This document shows positions 52,758-62,705 of a DNA stretch of 64,000 nucleotides, one piece after another. The stretch's first letter is position 1. Each line of letters opens with the position of its first letter. Where the stretch lies: positions 6,710-70,709 of the forward strand of contig JBLWVL010000018.1 in assembly GCA_048268485.1 (NCBI GenBank), read 5' to 3'. A program made the position numbers and the translations under genes. The notes beneath the pieces were generated by a model. The model worked only from the letters and a program-made list of their open reading frames with translations. It was not told where the DNA came from and did no database searches. Origin of the DNA: Oceanospirillum sp048268485 (GTDB lineage: Bacteria; Pseudomonadota; Gammaproteobacteria; Pseudomonadales; Halomonadaceae).

Positions 52758-55508
52758 CTATATGCCAGCTTCCCAACCAGACATCATTAACTCTGTAAAG
52801 TTTTGACGAGATAATACTTGTGTGCAATCCCGCCAGTCTTTCTCGGATGGAGACATGGTCTCGGTGTAGCGCAGATCAAATCCATTGGCATGTTTTTGGG
52901 CGTTGATGTACTCATCCATTTTTTCGCCCATGGTTTCGATATCCTCAATCCATTCATCTCGAATGGTATCGGGCAGTGAGCCAAACAGGTTGTAGCGGTC
53001 TTGCATCCGCTCAGATAGCTTCTCATAAACCTTTTCGTCGACGGTTTGTTCGTTGACGAGGTTCAGCATGTCGACCTTTTCGCGCACCTGGCCAAAGCGT
53101 TTGATGCGACCGATTCGTTGCTCTAAGCGAGTAGGGTTCCATGGCAGGTCGATATTAATCAACGTGCCCAGCGTTTGAAGGTTCAATCCTTCGCAGGCTG
53201 CATCGGTGGCGACCATGATTTCGAGCTGGTGCTCAGCCACCATGCGTTTCAGCGTTTCCCGTTCAATGTTGACGCTGTCACCCTTTTGATACAGGCGACT
53301 GCGGCCTGCACCGGCATAGAGGCCTACCGCCTGATCGGGGTAAAGCTCGGCGAGTGAATCTGCCACCCACTTCGCGGTGTCGTAGTACTGGCTGAAAATA
53401 ATGACGCCAAACTTCAGCCACTTCTCTTTTTCGAGGTAATGAATCACGGCGTTAAGTTTAGGGTCTTCTTCAATGCGTTCAAGCCGGGCGATCATTCGCT
53501 CGAGAACGGCAATTTCATCCGAGCTTTCGGCTTTAACTTCGATGAGTTGCTCGTCACTTTCTTCACGAACAGTCCGTCCCTCCAGCAGCATTCGAGCTGT
53601 GTTTAATCCAGCTGCGATACTTGAGCAAATTCGTTGCTCCATCAGGTTTTTCATAAACCCGCTGCCTTTACCACTTTGGGCTAATGCTTTACCAAAGTGT
53701 CGAGCTTCCGCATAGGCTTGTCTGAAGTCCTCGCTTGTCCGCAGAGCTTTGCCTTCGAACAAACTATTAAATTGGTGAACTTCCTTAGAGAGTTCCCGGT
53801 CGGGATGTAAGTCGACGCCTATGCGAGGCAGAAGCCCTGCATCTTCAAGTGTTACACGTTTGCGTAAAACTACATGGCGGATAAAAGGATTTTCCCGTTG
53901 AAAAAAACTGGCACCCGATATATCTCGATCCAGTTCATCTTCAAGGTATTCCAGCGAGTCATCTGATAAATCAGACAGTGTGTTCTTAATGTCCCACTGG
54001 TCGTTCTGATTAATTAATCCAAGATCCTGACGAAGAGAGCTGAATAAGCGGCGTGCATACTGCTCGTTGGTTGAATCGACGACAGGTAGTGGTGAGCGAA
54101 GCAGTTCCCAGGCAAAGCTGGGTTCTGTAACGCGCTGCTCACCGGATAAAATAGGTAGCACCTCTGGTGGGCGGTGCCATTTGGCAAAATCATTGCCGAG
54201 CACAAAATTGCCGCTACCCTGGTGCAGAATGCCTATCAAGTCCCACAAATCTTCTGGGCGGGTTTGTATAGGTGTGGCCGTACCAAGAATGACGTGATCT
54301 GATCGCGCGGCAATCTTGCGCATAAAGGCGAGTAATTCATTGTGGGTGCCCGCATCTTTACCGAAGCCTTGCCTGCTTCGCGCCTTATGGGCTTCATCCA
54401 AGATAGCCACGCCAAAGCGTAACCCCAGCAGGTGCTGCTTCTCCAATGAGTCGCGCATCATTAGCCCGGTGGATACAATACCTACACGCAGCGGGCACTT
54501 GGCAATATGCTCTTGCCCTGAAGGAGAAATAATTCGCCCTTCAGGATCTAACCAGGCTTTCTTTTGGGTTTGCCAGCGGGCACAGGGAATGCCCAGCTTA
54601 TCAATCATTTCTACTTGCCACTGTTCGCAGAGCGTGGCCGGGGCAAAAATGATGACGGGTTTACGCTTCTTATTCTCTCTGTCGCTCAGTAAACACAGCG
54701 AAAGCGCAGCCGTGGCCATGGATAGGGTTTTGCCAAGGCCAACCTCGTCGGCAATCAGTAAACGCACGATACCGTGGTTGTGATAATGGCGAACACACTC
54801 GCTGACAAACCCCTGTTGCCAAGGCTGTAAAGAAAAGCCCTGGCGATACAATGGGGACTCAATCAGCGCAGCGGGTGCAATGTCATCGTCTTCAACAATA
54901 TCCTCAAACAGCACCTCTCTGCGATAGCCACGGCGTTTCACCTCGCGAATTACTGCTTCAGGTAATGGGCGCGCGGCATTCCAAAGATATTCAAACTCCT
55001 GCTCAATCCACTGCACACCTTCTGGTGATTCGTCTTCCCACAGGATTTCATAGTGACGTTGCCAGCCGCTGCTGGTTTCGTTCATGGAGCCGATGAAACC
55101 AATCTTTTTGCCGTCGGCCAGTTCAATTACGCCCGCTTTGCCATGCAGAAACCCGCAAATGCTGTCAGGCGCAACGCGGATGACCTGGCCATGTTTGGCA
55201 AGGAAGCTGTCCAGGCGGCGATAGCGGTCACGGTTCAGCAGGCTTTCAGCTTCAATATCTCGCTCATTCCAGCGCCCAATCATCTTAGATTCGCGCAGCT
55301 GAGCCACCTTCAGATCGTCGGGATGGATATCCACATTACAGACGATTTTCACATCGTGGATAGACTCAATCAGCTCGTTGGCTACTTCAAACAGCGAGCT
55401 GGTAAAGTAACCGGCAATACGCTTATAGCTGCGAGCACCTTTAAGGTGCTCTAGTAAAAAGCTACTGTCGAGCCTATGGGTACGTGATGAAAATCGACGA
55501 ATGCTCAT
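52758..55508 (-). CDS. PLD-SNF2 helicase fusion of the four-gene defence operon
   Basis: The 916-residue protein starts with a phospholipase D-like domain: FLHGKAGVIE (His122, Lys124) and GSMNETS (Gly140, Ser141, Asn143), the HKD-type half-site that in nucleases attacks DNA phosphates. A SNF2-type ATPase follows: ADEVGLGKT (Walker A, 253-261), AILDEAHKAR (DEAH 371-374), and the C-terminal helicase lobe with TDAACEGLNLQ and RIGRIKRFGQ. The protein probably translocates along DNA and may cut it. It is the last gene of the DUF499/DUF3780/DUF1156 operon, 102 bases after the methyltransferase. It resembles DISARM-type helicases only in the SNF2 part. Confidence 0.85.
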   Translation of the reverse strand: MSIRRFSSRTHRLDSSFLLEHLKGARSYKRIAGYFTSSLFEVANELIESIHDVKIVCNVDIHPDDLKVAQLRESKMIGRWNERDIEAESLLNRDRYRRLDSFLAKHGQVIRVAPDSICGFLHGKAGVIELADGKKIGFIGSMNETSSGWQRHYEILWEDESPEGVQWIEQEFEYLWNAARPLPEAVIREVKRRGYRREVLFEDIVEDDDIAPAALIESPLYRQGFSLQPWQQGFVSECVRHYHNHGIVRLLIADEVGLGKTLSMATAALSLCLLSDRENKKRKPVIIFAPATLCEQWQVEMIDKLGIPCARWQTQKKAWLDPEGRIISPSGQEHIAKCPLRVGIVSTGLMMRDSLEKQHLLGLRFGVAILDEAHKARSRQGFGKDAGTHNELLAFMRKIAARSDHVILGTATPIQTRPEDLWDLIGILHQGSGNFVLGNDFAKWHRPPEVLPILSGEQRVTEPSFAWELLRSPLPVVDSTNEQYARRLFSSLRQDLGLINQNDQWDIKNTLSDLSDDSLEYLEDELDRDISGASFFQRENPFIRHVVLRKRVTLEDAGLLPRIGVDLHPDRELSKEVHQFNSLFEGKALRTSEDFRQAYAEARHFGKALAQSGKGSGFMKNLMEQRICSSIAAGLNTARMLLEGRTVREESDEQLIEVKAESSDEIAVLERMIARLERIEEDPKLNAVIHYLEKEKWLKFGVIIFSQYYDTAKWVADSLAELYPDQAVGLYAGAGRSRLYQKGDSVNIERETLKRMVAEHQLEIMVATDAACEGLNLQTLGTLINIDLPWNPTRLEQRIGRIKRFGQVREKVDMLNLVNEQTVDEKVYEKLSERMQDRYNLFGSLPDTIRDEWIEDIETMGEKMDEYINAQKHANGFDLRYTETMSPSEKDWRDCTQVLSRQNFTELMMSGWEAGI

Positions 55509-55610
55509 TGTTGCGGAATCTCCATCCCTATCTTCATAACCAGTTGTTATTCAACTAATCGATTCATTGGCTTCTGATTTTTGCTGTTGCAACTCTCATT
55601 GCTCTATCTA

Positions 55611-58600
55611 TCACTGGCCCAAGGCACGCATATTCTTCAAGCGCGCGCCTAACACTTCAGCGGCATCGCGAGTGGTCGTTTCTGGGGCCTTTTTCTCAAT
55701 AAAGGTCAACATGTCGATCAGTATTGGCCGGACCTCCATAAAGTCTGGCAAATCCGCTTGTAGCTGACTGATAATCGTCTGCGGCTCTTTTTCATTGAGT
55801 ATTTGTTGCAACCCAATAACCAGGTGACCCAGCCAAGTTGAGCCGATTTCCGTACTATCTGTCAGGTCGCGAGAGGCAAAGTCAGGGATCCGCTTCAGCT
55901 GCGCCTTATTTGCGGTCATATTGCCCATCACCCGGCCGTAATCTTCAACGCGGAAGGCTTTGGCAAAGTTCTGGTAGTTGTCGAGTTTGGAGGCGCCAGT
56001 GGTTTCAATGTCCATCATGCGCAAATAGAAGCGCTGAATACCGTTGATCTTTTGCCAGGTATCGGCCGACAAGCCTTCTGGGACCAGCAAGCTGTTTGCG
56101 GCTTCCGCAGCTTGTTGCACGATCTCATCGACAACCGTCACCTCACCCTTGGTACGGGGCCGCAGGGCAAAGCTGGTGACATCTTCGCCGCCAATATGGG
56201 TATAAGAGGTCAGCACTTTGAGTGCGGCTGCATAACCCGCCATTTGCAGGTCAGAATCGTTAAAGACAGGCTCGCCCAGCTTGTCCTTGACCTCATCGTT
56301 CAGGTGCATCATGGTTTCTATCTGGCGCTTTACTTCCGCGCGCACGGCCGGGAGCAGTCGCTGTTTGAAGCCTGCATTCTCGCCGGCAGGACGCTTGCGC
56401 AGCATCAGTATCACCGTACCTTGTACATAACCGCCTTTTTTCAGCTCAGTACTGGTCTCCGTGGCGATATACCATGCACCAACAACCTGCAAACCGGAGG
56501 CCCAGAATATCCCAATCATGTCCGACCAAACGCCGGTATCCTGGTGGGTGAACATTACGCATTGCATGCCGTTGTCGGGCATATGGTCGGCCATGGATTT
56601 ATAGGCATTAACCATGCCTTTGCGGAAGTCGTCACCAGAACCTTTGATGGCTAAAGCGCGACGAGAATCCCAGGCCCACTCATCAAATGGTTTGGGCGGA
56701 TTCTTACGTAGCCATGCTATGAAGTACTCGGTGATTTCGTGATAGTTAACTGCGTCTGCATAAGGGGGGTCGGTAATATAGATATCGTTTTTAACCCTAA
56801 TTTCATTGCTTGCTAAAGATCGCAATTCGACTTTCTGATGCAACGGAATAGAAGGGTAATTTTGAGCAAACTCGCAATCAAAAAATGACCTGTTGGCCCA
56901 GTTGTACATTGTATTAAGTGCTTGATTAGAAAATACGTTGGAAGTGAAGTCGCTACCGCCGCCAGAAGAATATCTGACTATCCAACGAGATAATTTCGAG
57001 CAAAAGTCTAGTGTCCCACAAAATTCTGGAATTAATTCCGGGGTATCTAATTCCAGCTTTAAAAGGGCCAGATTAAGCAGGTCTCTTGGGGTAAACAATT
57101 GATGCCAATAGCGCCATCCACGTGTTCTAATTAGCTCATCAGTCTTGTCGCCAGGCTCAATCTCCATGTCGGGGATAATTCCCTTCGACTGCCATTCCTG
57201 CATGTTTTCAACCAGAGTTTTTTCTATCAGTTTTTCTCTGGCAATATCTTCCCCTCGGACGCCCGTAAAAAACGTGGTTTTCCTAGGCTCGCTTATAGTC
57301 TCCCTAGAGATCCATTGAATTGCATATAACCGCTCTTGAAAAACATCTTCACGCCTTGGCTTAAAATCTTGCTTCTCCCATAACTTTAATTGATTCTTGG
57401 TTTTGCCGTCACTATCTCTGTAGTCACCTCGAAGCGTTTTTATTGGCGTGCGATAGATTTTGCCATCTAGCTCATAAACCATTTTTCCGTTTTGTACTGA
57501 GCCGATTTTTGCAGCCTCAACTTCTGCGTCAGAAACTCCTGACACAACGTTGATATGGAAAGATTTTGTATCTCTATCCGGCACAAGCTTTGCGACGGTA
57601 TTCTGCCTTGGTGAGATAACCCAAGTAGAGGAGAGGGGTACCATCCAGCCTGTTTCGGGACAGCGGGCCTCAATGCAATATAAAAAGGCTTTTGCTCTGT
57701 TACCTTCTGAATCATGTTCGATTCCTAGTTCAGTGATTTTTTGTTCTACATTTTTTTTAACCTTAACCTGCTTTTCTATTATCGCTTTATGGGCATCAGG
57801 TTTAGCGCCAATAATGTTAAACGTGCCCCAGGTGAGCATGCAGGCGATGGGATTTAGGTCAGATGCGTATACGTCACAACCTAATCTGGCCGCTTCAAAT
57901 GGAATTGAGCCCCCACCACTAAAGGTGTCGGCTACTTTGGGACGATGCCCATAACGAAGCTGGCCAAGCTGTTCTATCAGTTCTTGATGTGATTTGGCCT
58001 TAATGTTGAGGCTTTGATAATGCCGATTGACGCTGGACCAAATGTGTTCATAGAGCCACTCCTGATCTACTTCTTCCGGTCTTTTACAAAGACTTGCCTT
58101 TGCCTCGTAGCCTTCGATCGTTTCTAAATAGTCACGATAAATTGCAAGCTTTTCGCTCTCTTCAATGTCGCGGCGCCAGCGCAGCTTTAAACCGATTACG
58201 TCACTATTGATGGGGAATTGCAGAGTATCGATTTCATTGTAACTATCGTCGGTAACTTTGACGTTGTGACTAAAGAAATCCCAGGGGTTGTGCAGCTGAA
58301 TTCGTGCAGCGAATTCTGCGGGTTTAATGTCATTTTGAATGAGCGCGCGCTTGGCCAGGCTTTCAATATCAAAGCCCATCAGCATTTCAAATATTTCCAG
58401 GTCTTTCTCGGTGTCTTCGGTTTGAGGTAAGAGGGTACCGAGCACCACAGAGCGAACAAGGATCAGTGGTTTTCTACCTTTCCAATAAGAACCAAGCGAG
58501 GTCAGCGTCTGACCTGGGCCGGCTTTGCGTTCTTTTTGCGCTTCGAATGATATTTTCTGCGCGGGATAGACCGCTTCAATAAGTGCAGGCGCATCTTTGA

Positions 58601-58625
58601 GTGCAAATGGTGTTAGTTCAGTCAT
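55611..58625 (-). CDS. DUF1156 DNA methyltransferase of the defence operon
   Basis: The 1004-residue protein has the elements of a DNA adenine-N6 or cytosine-N4 methyltransferase, split widely: the SAM-binding motif VADTFSGGGSIPFEAARLG (about 231-249) and YASDLNPIACM, then ITDPPYADAV with the catalytic DPPY near residue 618. The roughly 380-residue insert between them and a long C-terminal helical region are typical of DUF1156 proteins. It probably marks host DNA so that the other operon products act on unmodified DNA. Its ATG abuts the DUF3780 stop (TAA then ATG), implying tight coupling. The target sequence is unknown. Confidence 0.85.
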   Translation of the reverse strand: MTELTPFALKDAPALIEAVYPAQKISFEAQKERKAGPGQTLTSLGSYWKGRKPLILVRSVVLGTLLPQTEDTEKDLEIFEMLMGFDIESLAKRALIQNDIKPAEFAARIQLHNPWDFFSHNVKVTDDSYNEIDTLQFPINSDVIGLKLRWRRDIEESEKLAIYRDYLETIEGYEAKASLCKRPEEVDQEWLYEHIWSSVNRHYQSLNIKAKSHQELIEQLGQLRYGHRPKVADTFSGGGSIPFEAARLGCDVYASDLNPIACMLTWGTFNIIGAKPDAHKAIIEKQVKVKKNVEQKITELGIEHDSEGNRAKAFLYCIEARCPETGWMVPLSSTWVISPRQNTVAKLVPDRDTKSFHINVVSGVSDAEVEAAKIGSVQNGKMVYELDGKIYRTPIKTLRGDYRDSDGKTKNQLKLWEKQDFKPRREDVFQERLYAIQWISRETISEPRKTTFFTGVRGEDIAREKLIEKTLVENMQEWQSKGIIPDMEIEPGDKTDELIRTRGWRYWHQLFTPRDLLNLALLKLELDTPELIPEFCGTLDFCSKLSRWIVRYSSGGGSDFTSNVFSNQALNTMYNWANRSFFDCEFAQNYPSIPLHQKVELRSLASNEIRVKNDIYITDPPYADAVNYHEITEYFIAWLRKNPPKPFDEWAWDSRRALAIKGSGDDFRKGMVNAYKSMADHMPDNGMQCVMFTHQDTGVWSDMIGIFWASGLQVVGAWYIATETSTELKKGGYVQGTVILMLRKRPAGENAGFKQRLLPAVRAEVKRQIETMMHLNDEVKDKLGEPVFNDSDLQMAGYAAALKVLTSYTHIGGEDVTSFALRPRTKGEVTVVDEIVQQAAEAANSLLVPEGLSADTWQKINGIQRFYLRMMDIETTGASKLDNYQNFAKAFRVEDYGRVMGNMTANKAQLKRIPDFASRDLTDSTEIGSTWLGHLVIGLQQILNEKEPQTIISQLQADLPDFMEVRPILIDMLTFIEKKAPETTTRDAAEVLGARLKNMRALGQ

Positions 58626-59246
58626 TTAAACTTCGTCTCCAAACAGGTCCAGATAAGGAACATCAGGCTCCTGTATTTGATTGCGTACAATTTTGCGCTC
58701 GCGAGGTTTTAGTTGCTCACTCTGTGCAACATCACCTAGCGCATGTCGCAAGGCGAGGCGCCAGCCTTTTTCACCATCGTTAATGCCGCCGGTACTCATG
58801 GCGGTCATACCAAACAGCCACCAACGTTCCTCAGGCCGGAGGGCGAGCCAGTTGCGCACAGCCACCGGTATCTTTTCCATGTCTATACCTTCCACGGCCC
58901 AGGCTAATACACACAGTTCTTTACCGAGCAGCCGGTCCACCACGTTTTCACCCACTTTCCAGGAGGCGGTTTTGACATCGTGGTTTTTAAGTCGGGCATT
59001 AAAGGTGCGTTGCACTTCTGCGCGAATGGCGGTCCAGCGTGGGCGATCGAGTAATACGCGATCAATCACCGCGAACTCATCGCTTTGCGCCTGTAGGCCG
59101 AGGTACTCGCTGATTTGTACTTTGCCGGTGTTAGCCTTTGGAATAATCACTTTAAAATGGTGAGGGTCACTGGTGGCAGGCACACCAAAGCCCAGCGTTG
59201 CATGCTTCACCGCTGTTTTGGTTGTCTTTGATGGTGCCTTTGCCAT
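58626..59246 (-). CDS. DUF3780 protein of the defence operon
   Basis: This 206-residue protein belongs to DUF3780, found with DUF499 and DUF1156 genes. It starts with a basic segment (KAPSKTTKTAVKHATLGFG) and shows no catalytic motif. The middle has VLAWAVEGIDMEKIPVAVRN and LRPEERWWLFGMT, conserved-looking structural segments. It is predicted cytoplasmic. It lies between the DUF499 and DUF1156 genes, 65 bases after the former and directly abutting the latter. The role could be a scaffold or an accessory factor of the methyltransferase. Confidence 0.8.
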   Translation of the reverse strand: MAKAPSKTTKTAVKHATLGFGVPATSDPHHFKVIIPKANTGKVQISEYLGLQAQSDEFAVIDRVLLDRPRWTAIRAEVQRTFNARLKNHDVKTASWKVGENVVDRLLGKELCVLAWAVEGIDMEKIPVAVRNWLALRPEERWWLFGMTAMSTGGINDGEKGWRLALRHALGDVAQSEQLKPRERKIVRNQIQEPDVPYLDLFGDEV

Positions 59247-59311
59247 ATTTCTTGCCTCTTCTCTTTCTAAAATCGTGGTACTGGAAATCGACGATTACTC
59301 GTCTTGAGCGC

Positions 59312-62300
59312 CTATTCTTCCTGGAACAGATCGCCGGGTTTCAACTCAATACCAACTAACTTGGAGAACTCTTTGGCTTCAAAGCCATTTTCAAAATCGA
59401 TACCGTCTCTAACTGCTATGGAGACATTGGCATCCGCTTCGTTTAACACATCGCGCAAGCTATAAACGGTAGACTCGATCATCGCAGCGGTGATCTGGCG
59501 TTCGCCAAAACGAATGCCCACCGTGTTTTCACCCTCGCCAATCTCAATACGTACCCCTTTAAAGCGGGTGTTGGCCTGTTCTTTAAAACGGTTTATGACG
59601 GTGAACACTTTGTCAGTCGTATCCAGCGGAACACGTTTGCCACTGTTCAGACGCGCGGGCTTGGTGTCATCAATCTGCACAGTCTTATCACCGCTATGCG
59701 GGATCTGGAAGTCGGCCGTCTTAGTTGCTTCACCCGCCTTGGCATAAACCAGCAAACGGGCCGCTTCAGAGCCGACTTCAAACGGTGCGGTATAAGCTTG
59801 GCCGTCTTTGGGGTTTGAACCATCCAGCGTGTAGAACATGTCGGCTTTCGGCGTGCACTGCAGTGTGACCTTGCGCTTATCGGCGGAAGGTTCTATTTGG
59901 TGCCGTACTTTTAGGTCTGCCACCCAGCGGATGGCAGGGCCAGTTTCGTACTTGCCCGTCGGATCAGCAACCTTGAAATACAGGGTGCCTTCCGCAGTGC
60001 TGAAGTTTTCCAAATCATCAATTTTCGGGGCTGTCTCAAGCACTTCCGGTTTGGTGGAGTAATAGATCACCGGACTCTCACCCGCATTACGCGGTGTTAG
60101 GCTGATTAGCGACTCTCCTGTATCTGGGCTGGTACCCAACAGCGAGACGTTGACGCTGGTTTTCTCTTTCGGGAAAGGACCTTTTTCAATGTAGCCGTCT
60201 TCGCCCAAACGCCAGCGGCCTTGTTTTAGTGCTTCGGTTTTCAATGTATCCATGCCACCGCTGCCCGGCATCCAGGGCCAGCCCGGGTTGCACTTGGCGC
60301 GGTTGACGACATCTTTCCACGGAGTGCGACGATTACCGGCACCGGAAGGCCAAAGCTCAGATTCGGCCATGGCGAAGTACTGGCTGAAGTCATCTTTCAG
60401 ATCGGCGGCCAGTTTGTAGTTGGCTCGTGGGTCGGCCATCAGGTTTTCAATTTGAGCCTCTGCGGACTGATCGCCTTCGCCCACTTTCAGACCGTTATCG
60501 ATGGTGACTTTGAGCAGCCGCTCAGAGCCGTCAAGTTCGTCGATACCTGGGAAGAGGATGGTGTTGTAGGCAGCAGAGAGTGTTTTGGTAAAGCGGCCTT
60601 CTGCTTCTTCCAGTCGATCGCGAGCCTCTTCAAATAAGGTATCGCCAGCCTTGAGACGTTTTTCAATTTGCTCGATGGCATAGAGCTCGCGCAAACGGTC
60701 TTCCACGGCATCGGCCATGATGCTGTCTTGCCCGGTAAGCACCAGTAGGTTGTTCTTTTCCTGTTGGAATTCGAAGAAGTTGGTGAGTTCGCTGGGTGGC
60801 ACTTTACCATCGGGCTTAATCACGATCAGGACACGAGGACCGCTCAGCTTGAGTTCGTCCATACGCGGAAGAATCTGCACTTCCTGATAGACGTTGCGGC
60901 GATTAGGCTGAAGGATTCCTTTGAGTCGGTTAATCAAGGCTTGTTCAATTTTCGGCTGGGGAATTTCCTTATCGTGTCGCACAATCTGGCGTGACAGGTT
61001 TTCGGTTTCTTTGATAAAGAAACGTTGGTCTTCACGGTGTAGGTACCAAGCTTGTTCGCGCAGCTTCTGGAGGGCATCCAGGAATTCATCGGCCTTGCGG
61101 TTAGGCGCAGCCAGGAATTCAATCACTTCACTTTCTGATAGACCAATGCGCCCACCCACGGCACGCGACAGTGACGATGCTAGTAGCAGGGTCATTAATT
61201 GGCTGGCGGCATCGCTGCTTTGTTCGGTATCGATGCTTTCCGCAATGGAGTCACCTTTGTCCGCAATGTCCCGAGTGACGGCTGGAATCAGTTTTGGCGA
61301 GATTCGTTCAATCTCGTCCTTAACTTGTTCGTCGTTGAGGTCCAGATGCTGGGTGCCGACCAGGAACACATCATCTGTCTGGCGTTGCTCGACGCTTTTC
61401 AGCAGGCGAGCGGTAAACTGCATCAAGCCACGCGTTTGCCGGAAACCTTCGTTCTCTTTAAAGAGCGCTACCAAGTGCTTGAACGATGGGTGGAAGGGGT
61501 AGGTCTCTCTGACTTGCTCGGCAATTTGCTCGATGCTGGATGCAATGATGTATCCGCCGTCTTCCGCTTTCTTTACTTGTTGAGCGTACTCCTCAGCAAC
61601 ATCGTTGATGGTTTGCTCATCCGGCAGTTCGTCAATCAGGCGCTTCTTGAGGATTTCATAGATTTCATTACCTGATAGCTGTACCGGGGTAATGGTCATC
61701 GACTGCCTGCGGGTTTCTTGTTGCAAGTTCGAGATGGCTTCTTTTAGCGTCTTGGTTTGTGCGCCATAGCTACCAGATAGGTTAGCAATGATGATACAGC
61801 AGTTCGGTAATTCCAATGCCGCACTCATCAAAGTGCTCAGGCTGTATACGACCATATTAGCGAGTGTGCCGGAGCCGTAGACTTGAGTGCTAGCGTTATC
61901 CAAATAAGGAGGCAGCTCGTCGATCATGATCAGTGTGGGAGTATCACCAATGATCTCTTTCCATTTTTGCTGGTCAACGGATTTAGGGCCATTGATCCAG
62001 TGCGGTTTGATTTTTTCCTCTTCGCCAAGCTGGGTGGCAATTTCACCCCAGATGTAGTTGTCGGGGTTGTTACGACCGTTAAAGGCGGCAATACGTGCAT
62101 TGCCGAAGTCGAGTCGCTCAGTTAAATCAGCAGGCAGAACCTCTGGGCGCAGATGGGCGTGTTTTGCCAGCAGACCCAGGGCAATCATCATGTGGGTTTT
62201 ACCACCACCCATGGCCTGACTAAGTTCAAACACTGCTTGGTCTGATTTGCCGGAGAGGCGCAACATACCCTCGCGGAAGAGTTGCTCCATTCCGTGGGTA

Positions 62301-62437
62301 ACATAGTTGCGAGAGAAGAACTCTTTACCGTCACCAGCGTCGTTAATAAGATCAGCCAGGTTTTCAATTCCCTGGCTCATGCGGTAATCCTGGATGACGG
62401 GATTAAAACGACACGCCTGTTTAACTGTCTTAAGCAT
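59312..62437 (-). CDS. DUF499 ATPase of the defence operon
   Basis: The 1041-residue protein is an AAA+-like ATPase with Walker A MGGGKTHMM (about 76-84) and Walker B TLIMIDELPPYL (Asp173, Glu174), the DUF499 pattern. Beyond about residue 850 it has an Ig-like segment with YTLDGSNPKDG, a motif typical of C-terminal domains of chitobiase-like proteins, which is unusual for a cytosolic ATPase. TAAGGGAC is the ribosome-binding site before ATG 62437. It is the first gene of the operon and is probably the motor or sensor. It has no obvious nuclease motif. Confidence 0.85.
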   Translation of the reverse strand: MLKTVKQACRFNPVIQDYRMSQGIENLADLINDAGDGKEFFSRNYVTHGMEQLFREGMLRLSGKSDQAVFELSQAMGGGKTHMMIALGLLAKHAHLRPEVLPADLTERLDFGNARIAAFNGRNNPDNYIWGEIATQLGEEEKIKPHWINGPKSVDQQKWKEIIGDTPTLIMIDELPPYLDNASTQVYGSGTLANMVVYSLSTLMSAALELPNCCIIIANLSGSYGAQTKTLKEAISNLQQETRRQSMTITPVQLSGNEIYEILKKRLIDELPDEQTINDVAEEYAQQVKKAEDGGYIIASSIEQIAEQVRETYPFHPSFKHLVALFKENEGFRQTRGLMQFTARLLKSVEQRQTDDVFLVGTQHLDLNDEQVKDEIERISPKLIPAVTRDIADKGDSIAESIDTEQSSDAASQLMTLLLASSLSRAVGGRIGLSESEVIEFLAAPNRKADEFLDALQKLREQAWYLHREDQRFFIKETENLSRQIVRHDKEIPQPKIEQALINRLKGILQPNRRNVYQEVQILPRMDELKLSGPRVLIVIKPDGKVPPSELTNFFEFQQEKNNLLVLTGQDSIMADAVEDRLRELYAIEQIEKRLKAGDTLFEEARDRLEEAEGRFTKTLSAAYNTILFPGIDELDGSERLLKVTIDNGLKVGEGDQSAEAQIENLMADPRANYKLAADLKDDFSQYFAMAESELWPSGAGNRRTPWKDVVNRAKCNPGWPWMPGSGGMDTLKTEALKQGRWRLGEDGYIEKGPFPKEKTSVNVSLLGTSPDTGESLISLTPRNAGESPVIYYSTKPEVLETAPKIDDLENFSTAEGTLYFKVADPTGKYETGPAIRWVADLKVRHQIEPSADKRKVTLQCTPKADMFYTLDGSNPKDGQAYTAPFEVGSEAARLLVYAKAGEATKTADFQIPHSGDKTVQIDDTKPARLNSGKRVPLDTTDKVFTVINRFKEQANTRFKGVRIEIGEGENTVGIRFGERQITAAMIESTVYSLRDVLNEADANVSIAVRDGIDFENGFEAKEFSKLVGIELKPGDLFQEE

Positions 62438-62705
62438 CTTTAACGTCCCTTAGGGTAAATGTTAACTGGTCCGTGGTTACATTAGTGTCATTCAATTTGG
62501 CAATTACCTAGCAACATGAGGGATCGTCTGTCTTATGAGCGTAGTGCTCTTGGTTTGTTGCTGTGTAAAGCTTAGCGTTTGAGTCGACCGTACGACTGCA
62601 GAATGACTTGAAATCAAGGAGTTATTTTACATTTTTCACCAATGACCAACAATTTAAACTGACTTGTTTGTCTTTGATTTTTATGTGGCTGTTGCGCTCA
62701 GCTAT
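62438..62705. other. Gap between alpA-like gene and DUF499 operon
   Basis: No gene is visible in these 268 bases. AGTCG (62582-62586) and CGACT (62593-62597) are short inverted arms. The gap must contain the operon promoter on the minus strand unless transcription comes from the alpA-like gene. No consensus promoter stands out. Confidence 0.4.

Noticed and set aside
52758..62437. Calling the four-gene operon DISARM or BREX
   Set aside because: DrmA, DrmB, PglX, PglZ, BrxC and Lon-like components are not visible; only the SNF2 part is shared in type.
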